This document shows positions 52,719 to 61,300 of a stretch of 64,000 bases of DNA, piece by piece. Source of the stretch: Burkholderia stabilis (GTDB lineage: Bacteria > Pseudomonadota > Gammaproteobacteria > Burkholderiales > Burkholderiaceae); assembly GCF_001742165.1 (NCBI RefSeq), contig NZ_CP016442.1, forward strand, positions 744,001 to 808,000. Direction: 5' to 3'. The number at the start of each line of letters is the position of its first letter. Within the stretch, counting starts at the first letter, position 1. Position numbers and translations under genes: made by a program. Below the pieces are notes generated by a model, which searched no databases, was not told the DNA's origin, and worked only from the letters and a program-made list of their open reading frames with translations.

Positions 52719-53557
52719 TACAGTGCTCCCGCGTCGTGGCGATCGGCGAGGACGTGCAGCCCCTGCTCGAGCGCCGGAAACAGGCTGCGCTGGAAGTTGT
52801 TCCAGCGCAGCTCGAGAATCGTGTCGTCCGGTGCGATCGGCGTGTCGAGCACGTCGCAGATCACCTCGCCGGAATCGATGCCGTTGTCGACGTAGTGGAA
52901 CGATGCGCCCGTCATCGTCACGGGTTCGACGGACGACGTCGCGCCGCTCGCCCAGTCGACGCGTTCGCCGCGCGCGCCGTGCAGCGCGTCGAGCGTCGCC
53001 CACGCGCCGCGCCGCTGGTACGGCGAATCGTCGGCGGTGATGCCCGGGTGAATGTTCGCGATGCGCCGGTGAAAGCGTGCACCGGGCCGCACGAGTTCGT
53101 CGAGGATCACGAGCAGCCCGTCGAGCACGACGATCTCCGCATCGAGTTCGAGCAGGCGCTCGAGCAGGCGGCGCTCGAATGCCTGTTTGCCGGCCACGCG
53201 CTCGCGCGCGTCGCGCGGCAGCCGCCGGTACGTCGACGGAATCGAGCAGAACAACTCGTCGACCGGCCGGCCCTGCACCGTCAACCCGTCCGGCAGGATC
53301 CACGGGCGGCCCGGCGTGCGCGCGAACCCGTAATCGGCAACTTTTGCACGGTCGGCCGGCGAGCCCTCGTCGTCGTCGACGATCACGCCCTTGAGCGTGT
53401 AGCGCTCGCCGAGCGGCGAGTCGTTCAGCCGCTCGACGAGGAATTCGAGCGGGGCCTTCATGTAGCGCGTACCGCCCTGATAAGCGACCGGCTGGCCGGC
53501 GCGATCGGCCGCGCCGTTGCGCAGCGACTGGATGTAGACGAGATTTTTCTTCGGCAT
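52718..53557 (-). CDS. pvdF: N5-hydroxyornithine formyltransferase
   Basis: A 279-residue PvdF-like protein that formylates N5-hydroxyornithine with formyl-tetrahydrofolate for siderophore assembly. ATG 53557 (MPKKNLVYIQSLRNGAADRA) begins the family. RIANIHPGITADDSPYQRRG carries the formyltransferase Asn-x-His-Pro catalytic motif, and TGASFHYVDNGIDSGEVICD the later acidic one. The frame is open upstream but ATG 53557 fits. Lies between orbA and orbL. Confidence 0.92.
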   Translation of the reverse strand: MPKKNLVYIQSLRNGAADRAGQPVAYQGGTRYMKAPLEFLVERLNDSPLGERYTLKGVIVDDDEGSPADRAKVADYGFARTPGRPWILPDGLTVQGRPVDELFCSIPSTYRRLPRDARERVAGKQAFERRLLERLLELDAEIVVLDGLLVILDELVRPGARFHRRIANIHPGITADDSPYQRRGAWATLDALHGARGERVDWASGATSSVEPVTMTGASFHYVDNGIDSGEVICDVLDTPIAPDDTILELRWNNFQRSLFPALEQGLHVLADRHDAGAL

Positions 53558-53643
53558 GGATGCGTCGTGGAAAAGCGGACGAAGGCGCCGCGGCCGGCCC
53601 GCGCCGGCCACGAAGGCCGGCCGGCGAGCCGCGGCGCGCGACG

Positions 53644-55905
53644 TCACCAGTTGTATTTCGCGGTCGCGATCACCGTGCGGTCGGTGCCGAACACGCAGAC
53701 GTTGTACGACTGGCAACCGCTGATGTAGTGGCGGTTGGCCAGGTTCGTCCCGTTCACGGCGAAGCGCCAGTTACGCGTGTCGTAATGCACGCCCGCGTCG
53801 AACAGCGTGACGCTCGATACCGTCAGCGAGTTGTCGGCCGCACCGGCCGACGCGCTCTGGTACCGAACGCCGCCGCCGAGGCCAAAGCCCGCGAGCGGCC
53901 CCGTGTGCCACGTCCAGTCGGCCCACATCGACGCCATCTGGCGCGGACGCGGAATGTCGACCGGCCAGTTGTTCAGCGACACGTCGTTCGCCTTCACGTT
54001 CTTCACGTCCTGATAGACGTAAGACGCGATCAGCGACAGGTTCGGCGTGACCTTGCCGGTCGCACTCAGCTCGATGCCGCGCGAACGGATTTCACCGGTC
54101 TGCACCGACTTCGTGCCGGTATCGTCCTGGCTCGGCAGCGCCGGCGTGATCCCGTTGGTCTGGTTGATCTGGTAGATCGCCGCGTTCAGCATCAGGTTCT
54201 TGCCGGGCGGCTGCCAGCGCAGGCCGGCCTCGATCTGCTTGCCGCGCGTCGGCTGCGGCAGCCCGCCGCCGAGCAGGTTCACGCCGATCAGCGGATTGAA
54301 CGACGTCGCGTAGCTGATGTACGGCGACAGCCCGTAGTCGCCCTGGTACGTCAGGCCGACGCGACCGGTGAACGCCGTCACGTTCGCCTTCGTCGACGTG
54401 CCTCCCGCTCGGTCGTCCTGCCGCATGTTGACCCAGTCCTCGCGGCCGCCGAGCGTCAGCGTCCAGCGGTTCCACTTGATCTGGTCCTGCGCGTACAGGC
54501 CGAACGTGTTCATCGCCGTGTACGTGTTGGTGCGGAACGTCGAGGCTGGATCGAAGACGGCCGTCGTGACCGGCAGGTAAACCGGGTTGTAGATGTTCAG
54601 CGGCGGCGCGGCGGCGAGCCATTCGCTGTCGGTCGCGGTCTGGCGGTTGTACTGGAAGCCGAGCAGCAACGTGTGCTGGAGCGGGCCGGTCGCGAAGCGG
54701 CCTTCCACGTTGTTGTCGATGTCGAAGCGGCTGTAGTTCATCTGGAACACGCCGGCCCAACGCGACACGTCGGTCGTGCTGCCATCGACGAAGCCGTTGC
54801 CGAACACCGACCCGTTGTCGAGCGACAGGTGCATCAGGCGCACGTTCTGCCGGAACGTCCACGCCTGCGTCAGGTTCCGCTCGAACTGGTAACCGACCGA
54901 CCACTGCTTCTTGCGGTAGTAGTTGAAGTTCGGGTCGCCTTCGTACACGTCCTTGTTGATCTGCCCGTTCGGGTTCGGCAGCACCGTGCCCACCGCCGGC
55001 AAGAAGTTCGACGAGATGTCGCCCCAGTCCTGCAGGTACGTCGCGGACAGCGTCAGCGACGTATCCGCGTTCGGGCGCCAGCGGAACGACGGCGCGAGCG
55101 CGACGCGCTGGTCGTTGTTCGGGCCGGTCAGCGCATTGCCGTCGCGCGCGACGCCGACGAACCGGTACGCATACTTGCCGTCCGGGTCGAGCTTGTCGCC
55201 GACGTCGATCATGAACTGCTTGCGCGCGTAGTTGCCGATCTGCACGCCGGCCTCGCGCACGCGTTCGCCGTCGGCAAGCTTGGTCTGCACGTCGATGATC
55301 GCGCCCGGGTCGCCCGCGCCGTACAGCACCGAGGTCGGCCCGCGCAGCACGGAGATGCTGTCGATCATGTACGGATCGACGCGCCAGCTCGCGAGGTTGA
55401 TCGTGTTCGGCACCTGCAGCCCGTTCACGTAGGCGGTCGGCGTGAAGCCGCGCAGCGCCGCGTACCAGTCGGAACGGTTGTCCGAACCGTACGACGAGAA
55501 GCCCGGCACGTAGCGCAGTGCCGCGTTCACGTCGGTTGCGCCGGTCATCTCGATCTGCTGCGCGGTGACGATGTTGATCGTCTGCGGGATCTCGTTGATC
55601 GGCGTGTCGGTCTTGGTGCCGGTGCGGCTGCGCTTCGCGACGAGCCCGACCGTGCCGTCTCCTGCCGAGGCCGCGTTGACGTTGATCGCCGGCAGCGTGC
55701 CATTTTGCGCGCTGGCCGACGCATTCGCCGCCGCGCCGTTCTGCGCACTGCTGGCCGACGCCGCGGCGCCTGCGTTCACGGCGGGCGCCGTCTGGGCGTA
55801 TGCCTGCCCCGCCGCCGCACCGAACGCCACGCTTGCCGCGGCTGCGATCGCACGCAAACGCGTGCCTGTTGCCCACTCCATCTTTCTCTGCTCCACTTTT
55901 TTCAT
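53644..55905 (-). CDS. orbA: OrbA, TonB-dependent ornibactin receptor
   Basis: A 753-residue outer-membrane receptor. The signal peptide is MKKVEQRKMEWATGTRLRAI with AAAASVAF and cleavage near AYAQ. A Ser/Ala-rich segment (about residues 35-75) precedes the plug, with TPINEIPQTINIVTAQQIEM and PGFSSYGSDNRSDWYAALRG. The barrel ends FGTDRTVIATAKYNW with terminal aromatic Trp. The siderophore-specific role is inferred from its position inside the ornibactin genes. It starts 22 bases after pvdA. Confidence 0.94.
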   Translation of the reverse strand: MKKVEQRKMEWATGTRLRAIAAAASVAFGAAAGQAYAQTAPAVNAGAAASASSAQNGAAANASASAQNGTLPAINVNAASAGDGTVGLVAKRSRTGTKTDTPINEIPQTINIVTAQQIEMTGATDVNAALRYVPGFSSYGSDNRSDWYAALRGFTPTAYVNGLQVPNTINLASWRVDPYMIDSISVLRGPTSVLYGAGDPGAIIDVQTKLADGERVREAGVQIGNYARKQFMIDVGDKLDPDGKYAYRFVGVARDGNALTGPNNDQRVALAPSFRWRPNADTSLTLSATYLQDWGDISSNFLPAVGTVLPNPNGQINKDVYEGDPNFNYYRKKQWSVGYQFERNLTQAWTFRQNVRLMHLSLDNGSVFGNGFVDGSTTDVSRWAGVFQMNYSRFDIDNNVEGRFATGPLQHTLLLGFQYNRQTATDSEWLAAAPPLNIYNPVYLPVTTAVFDPASTFRTNTYTAMNTFGLYAQDQIKWNRWTLTLGGREDWVNMRQDDRAGGTSTKANVTAFTGRVGLTYQGDYGLSPYISYATSFNPLIGVNLLGGGLPQPTRGKQIEAGLRWQPPGKNLMLNAAIYQINQTNGITPALPSQDDTGTKSVQTGEIRSRGIELSATGKVTPNLSLIASYVYQDVKNVKANDVSLNNWPVDIPRPRQMASMWADWTWHTGPLAGFGLGGGVRYQSASAGAADNSLTVSSVTLFDAGVHYDTRNWRFAVNGTNLANRHYISGCQSYNVCVFGTDRTVIATAKYNW

Positions 55906-55927
55906 GCGGTCTCCGACCGCGCCTTTG

Positions 55928-57292
55928 TCAAAGAGCGAAAGCCATGCGGCCCGCGCTCACCCCGTTTTCTTGTCTTGCCCGGGCCGCGCCTTCGTCATGG
56001 GCGGGCGCGATCCCGTCTTCGAGCGACGCGCAGATTTCGTCCGCGCGGCGCGCCAGTACCGACAGCAGCGTGTCGGACAATCCGTGGCTGTCTTCGCAGC
56101 AGCCTTGCAGGTAGATGCGCGGTGCGAAATGCTCCGGCGTCGCGAGCAGGTAGTCGCGCGTGACGTCGCCGCGCGTGAGTGCGTCGCCCAGGTGCGGCGC
56201 GAGCCCTTCGAGCAGCGCCGAATGCGTGTCGCGGCGGTAGCCGGTCGCGAGCACGAGCGCGTCGAAACGCTCGACGCGCGTGTCGCCGCTCATCCGGTCG
56301 CGCAGCGTCAGCTCGATGCGGCCGTCGGCGGTACGCACCGCGGCCTCGATCGCGCTGTTCGCGAGCAGCGCGTGACGCGGCGTGCCGTCGATGCGCTGCA
56401 GGTACAGCATTTCGTAGATCTGCTCGATCAGCGGCCGGTCGACCACCGCGTAGTTCGTATCGCGATAGCGTTCGAGCAGCGCGCGGCGCGCGTCGTGCGG
56501 TTGCGCATAGACGACGTCGGTGAATTCCGGGCTGAAGATCTCGTTGACGAACGGGCTGTCGTCGGCCGGCTTCAGTGCGCCCGCGCGCATCACGAGGCTC
56601 GCGTCGACGTGCGGGAAACGGCGCGCGAGATCGATGAACACCTCGGCCGCACTCTGACCCGCGCCGATCACTGCGACGCGGCGGCGCTCGCCGTCCGGCG
56701 ACGCGACGAGCCGGTCGATATCGGTGAGATACGACGACGAATGGATCACGCGGTCGCGGCCGAGCGCGGCGAAGGCGTCGGGGATCGCCGGCGTGCCGCC
56801 GACGCCGACCGACAGCGCGCGCGTGACGCGTTGGCGCTCGTGGCCGGTCGCGTCGCGCGACAGCACGCGCAGCGCGTCGATCCGCGCGCCGTCGCCGCGC
56901 ACGGGTTCGATCGCCAGCACGGTTTCGCTGTAATGGACGCGATCGTCGAACGCATCGGCGACCCAGCTCAGGTAATCGTGGAATTCGACGCGCGTCGGAT
57001 AGAAGTTCTTCAGGTTGACGAATTCGTTCAGGCGGCCGCGTTCGAACAGGTAGTTGATGAACGTGTAGCGGCTTTTCGGATCGCGCATCGTGACGAGATC
57101 CTTCAGAAACGAGATCTGCATCCGGCAGTCGTCGAGCAGCATCCCGCGATGCCAGCCGAATTCAGGCTGACGCTCGACGAAGCAATGGGCGAGCGTGCGC
57201 GCGCCGCTGCGTTCGGCGAGGCGCACGGCCAACGCCAGATTCGACGGCCCGAAGCCGACGCCGATCAGGTCGAATACGGTTTCTCTCTGCAT
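55928..57292 (-). CDS. pvdA: L-ornithine N5-monooxygenase
   Basis: A 454-residue flavin enzyme. MQRETVFDLIGVGFGPSNLA has the FAD motif GVGFGPSNLAL at residues 11-21. The NADPH motif is VAVIGAGQSAAEVFIDLARR near residue 205, and FVERQPEFGWHRGMLLDDCR and ATGYRRDTH mark the family. It hydroxylates ornithine at N5, giving the hydroxamate precursor. It lies 32 bases after orbK. Confidence 0.96.
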   Translation of the reverse strand: MQRETVFDLIGVGFGPSNLALAVRLAERSGARTLAHCFVERQPEFGWHRGMLLDDCRMQISFLKDLVTMRDPKSRYTFINYLFERGRLNEFVNLKNFYPTRVEFHDYLSWVADAFDDRVHYSETVLAIEPVRGDGARIDALRVLSRDATGHERQRVTRALSVGVGGTPAIPDAFAALGRDRVIHSSSYLTDIDRLVASPDGERRRVAVIGAGQSAAEVFIDLARRFPHVDASLVMRAGALKPADDSPFVNEIFSPEFTDVVYAQPHDARRALLERYRDTNYAVVDRPLIEQIYEMLYLQRIDGTPRHALLANSAIEAAVRTADGRIELTLRDRMSGDTRVERFDALVLATGYRRDTHSALLEGLAPHLGDALTRGDVTRDYLLATPEHFAPRIYLQGCCEDSHGLSDTLLSVLARRADEICASLEDGIAPAHDEGAARARQENGVSAGRMAFAL

Positions 57293-57324
57293 GTCTCAGC
57301 TCCCTTGTCGGTGAATCCGGCCCG

Positions 57325-58350
57325 TCAGACGTGACGGCCGGAGAAGAACGTCTCGCGCAACGTGCGCATCCACAGCGGCTGCGCGTCGGCCAGCGCGAGA
57401 CGGCGCTGCCGCGCGAAGCCATGCCGCGCGAGATGGTCGGCAACCCGCGTGTGGCCGGCCGGAACGGCACAGCCGACCGCTTCGGTACGCGGGTCGTCGA
57501 GAAACAGGTAATGAACGACGCACGGCAGCCAGCCCGCGACGCAATGCGGGCCGCGCCAGCGCGACTCGCCGACCAGCATCCGCAGGCCGCGGTCGTAGTC
57601 GCGCGCCGCGACGTGCGGCGCGAGTGCGTCTTCCTTCAGCCAGAACGCCTCGAAATACGCGAACGGCTCGCCGTCGAAGCAGCCGACGAGCGGCGTGACG
57701 TGAGGATCGGCGTCGGGTGCTGCGCCGTCAGCGCCGGGCTGCGCGCCCGGCCAGCCGTCGCGCACGCGCGGCGCGTCGAACCAGCGCGCGACGCGCTCGG
57801 CGTCATCGCCCGGCTGCCAGCCGCGCAACGTGAAGCGCACGCCGAGCGCCGGCAGGTCGCGCGCATAGACGTCGCCGCGCGGCGCGGGCGGCCGGCGCGG
57901 ATGACGCCGGCCGTCGGTCAGCATCGGCAGCGTCGCGCACGGCAGGTGCGTGCCGACGAGCCACATGTCGGCCTGCTGCGCCCAGCCATCGCGCATGCAG
58001 CGGCCGCCGTCGGCGAGCACGCCGCTCGCGCGCAGCGCATCGAGCGCCACTGCCGGCCACGCGGCCGGGTCGAGCCGGATCACCGCGTGGTGCGCGCCGT
58101 CCGAAAACGCGGCGGCGAGCGCGGCCAGCAGCGCGCGCCGCTGGTCGGCAGCCGCCGCGCGGTGGTTGTACGCAACGAGACGCAGCGTGCCGTCGTCGGC
58201 GAGTTGCGCGCGCAGCAATTGCGCGGAGATGCCGTCGCCCTGCGCGACGCGGATCTCCGTACCGTCGCGTGCGGCGACCAGGCCGTCCGCGAACGCGAGT
58301 CGGTAGGTATCGAGCATCGTGAATCCGTCCGGACGCACTTCAGCCAGCAT
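57325..58350 (-). CDS. orbK: OrbK, ornibactin acyltransferase (IucB/GNAT family)
   Basis: A 341-residue acyltransferase paralogous to OrbL. ATG 58350 (MLAEVRPDGFTMLDTYRLAF) has an excellent AGGAGG 7 bases before it. It shares DGRRHPRRPPAPRGDVYARD, LVGCFDGEPFAYFEAFWLKE and ARDYDRGLRMLVGESRWRGP with OrbL. It overlaps the orbJ stop by 11 bases. A second acyl or acetyl transfer in ornibactin precursor formation is likely; exactly which is not known from sequence. Confidence 0.9.
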   Translation of the reverse strand: MLAEVRPDGFTMLDTYRLAFADGLVAARDGTEIRVAQGDGISAQLLRAQLADDGTLRLVAYNHRAAAADQRRALLAALAAAFSDGAHHAVIRLDPAAWPAVALDALRASGVLADGGRCMRDGWAQQADMWLVGTHLPCATLPMLTDGRRHPRRPPAPRGDVYARDLPALGVRFTLRGWQPGDDAERVARWFDAPRVRDGWPGAQPGADGAAPDADPHVTPLVGCFDGEPFAYFEAFWLKEDALAPHVAARDYDRGLRMLVGESRWRGPHCVAGWLPCVVHYLFLDDPRTEAVGCAVPAGHTRVADHLARHGFARQRRLALADAQPLWMRTLRETFFSGRHV

Positions 58351-61300
58351 GGCGTTCCTCCTGTCCCGTTTCCGCTTGTGCATCGAGCCGCGCGCCGAGC
58401 GCCGCGAGCGTCGGCCGCGCGAACACGTCGGCGACCGTCAGCGCGTGACCGGCGCGGCCGGCCGCGTCGACGAAGCGCACGATGTCGAACGACGTCGCGC
58501 CGGCTTCGAACAGGTCGGCGTCGGGTTCGGGCGCAGCCGTCGAGAACGTGTCCGACCACAGTGCCGCGAGCACGGCAGCCGCATGCGACGCTTGCGACAC
58601 TGCAGCGGCGTGTTGATCGCGGCCGGACGCCGGCGAGACGGCGTGCGTATCGGGCGCGCCGAGCGCCGCTTCCGATGCGCCGGCAAAGCGCGCGACTTCG
58701 TCGTGATAGACGTCGACGAGCGCATCGACGAGGCCGCGGTCGAGCAGTTCGTCCGCATACGAGAACGCGGCGCTCACGCGGCCGTCCGGATGTTCGACGA
58801 CGTCGAGCTCCAGCGTGAACACGACGCGATGGCGCACGTCGTCGAAATCCTCCAGCGACAGTCCGGCCCAGTCGCGTGCGGCAGCACCCGTCGGGCGCAG
58901 GTAGTTGAACATCACCTGGAACAGCGGATTGGCCTGCGCGGCGCGCGGCGCGCGCAGCGCGGCGACGACGTCGGCAAACGGCACGTCGGCATGCGCGTAT
59001 GCGGCGAGCGCCGTGTCGCGCACCTGTGCGAGCACGTCCGCACGGCGGGCGGCCGGGTCGATGCGCGTGCGCACGACGACCGAATTGATGAACAGGCCGA
59101 GCGCGGCGCGCGCTGCGTCGCCGGTCAGCTCGCGCGTCGACGCGAGCACGCCGACCGGCTGGTCGGCCGCGCCCGTCGCACGGAACAGCGCGGTGTTGAG
59201 CGCCGCGTGCAGCAGCATCGGCAGCGTCGCATGCGCGGCCGATGCGGCATCGCGTGCGGCACGGATCAGCGATGCGTCGAATTCGAACGCGATGCGCGCC
59301 GCGCGCCATTGCGGCACGGCCGGCGCATCTTCACGCTGCGGCAGCACGCGCGACGGTAGGTCGGCCAGCGCATCGCGCCAATACGCGACGCGGGCCGGAT
59401 GGCACGGTGCGGGCAGCACGAGCGGTACGGCCGGTTGGATGGCGGCTTCTGCAGATGCGCCGCCGCGCACGCGAGCGACATAACGCGCACGCACCGCGTC
59501 GAGCCACAGCTCGATCGAATCGCCATCCGACACGATGTGATGGATCGTCACCGACAGCACATGATCGTCCGCGCCGAGACGCAGCACGCGCGCGCGCCAC
59601 AGCGGCGTGCCGGCAGCGAGATCGAACGGCGTCAGCGCGTCTGCGTCGGTCAGCGCCGTCGCGCGGGCGAGCGCATCGGGCTGTGCCGACAGGTCGATGA
59701 CCGGCAGCGTGACCGACGCAACGTCATCGATCCGCTGCCCCGGCAGCGCACCGTCGCGGACGACGAGCCGCGCGCGCAGCGCCGGATGCACGGCGGCCGC
59801 ATCCGAGAAAGCGCCGCGCAGCGCATCGATGTCGAGCGGGCCGCGCACGCGCAGCGCGACCGGAATGTTGTAGGCGGCGCTGTCCGGCTGCGCGCGCCAC
59901 AGGAACCACAGGCCGAGCTGCGCGGGCGACAGCGGCCACACGCCGTGCACGTCGGGTTTGGCGAGCGCGACGCCCGGCGCCGCGGCGCCCGCATGCTCGG
60001 CGCGCGGCGCATCGGCCACCTGCAGCGCGTACTGCGCGAGCACGGGTGCCTCGAACAGCGCGCGCACCGGCACGTCACGGCCGAGTCGCTCGGCCACGCG
60101 CGTCGCGACGCGCACGGCGGCGAGCGAATGGCCGCCGAGATCGAAGAAGTGATCGCCGCGCCCGACACGCTCGAGATTCAGCACGTCGCACCAGATCGCC
60201 GCGAGCGCGGCTTCGTCGCCGTCGTGCGGCGCTTCGTACGCGCGCTCGACACGCACGGGCGCCGGCAGCCGCGCACGATCGACCTTGCTGTTCGCGTTGC
60301 GCGGCAGCGCGTCGAGCACGATCAGTTGCGCGGGCACCATGTAGTCGGGCAGCGTGCGGCGCAGGTGCGCGTCGAGCGTCGCGGCTTCGACGGGTTGAGC
60401 GGCCGCCTGCGCGTCGGCAGTCAGCTCGACGTACGCGACGAGCTGTGCAAGTGCGCCCTGCCCGTGCACGACCGCGCACGCTTCGCGCACCGCGTCGTGC
60501 GCGGCAAGCTGCGCCTCGATTTCACCGAGTTCGATGCGCAGCCCGCGCAGCTTCACCTGATGGTCGACGCGGCCGATGAAGTCGAACACGCCGTCTGCGC
60601 GGCGGCGCACGAGGTCGCCCGTGCGGTACAGGCGCGCACCCGGCGCGCCGTACGGATCGGGCACGAAACGCTCGGCCGTCAGCGCCGGGCGGTCGAGATA
60701 ACCGCGCGCGACGCCGATCCCCTCGCCGCCCAGGTACAACTCGCCGATCACGCCGACCGGCAGCGGATGCAGCCGCTCGTCGAGCACGTGCGCGGTGCGC
60801 GCGCCGACCAGCGTGCCGATCGGCAAATACGCGGCATCGCCGAGCTTCGCGAGATCGTCGCCGGGCCGGAACATCCACAACGTCGGCGTGATGACCGTCT
60901 CGGTCGGGCCGTAGCCGTTGACCACGCGCACGTTCGGCAGCGCGCGGCGCAGCATCGCGAACGCCTCGCGCGAGGTCGCCTCGCCGCCGACGGTCAGCGA
61001 ACGCAGCGTCGGCGGCGCGCCGTGCGCGAGCGCCCATTCGGCGAGCTGCGCGGCGCAACCGGGCGGCACGTAGGTCATCGTCACGCCGTCGCGGACCATC
61101 ATCGCGCAGGTCTGCGCGGGCGGCCACAGCACGTCGGCCGTCACCGAGACGGCGGCGCCCGACATGTATTGCGAAAACCAGCCTTCGTGCGCGCCGTCGA
61201 AGTTGACCGACTGGAACAGCAGGAACACGTCGTTCTCGCCTGCGCCATAGCGCTCGGCGATCGCCGCGCAATGCAGCGCGAACGACGCATGGTCGACGAT

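Noticed and set aside
53560..56163. Long plus-strand open frame of about 870 codons
   Set aside because: It is the antisense shadow of orbA and pvdF and carries no recognisable motif or signal peptide.
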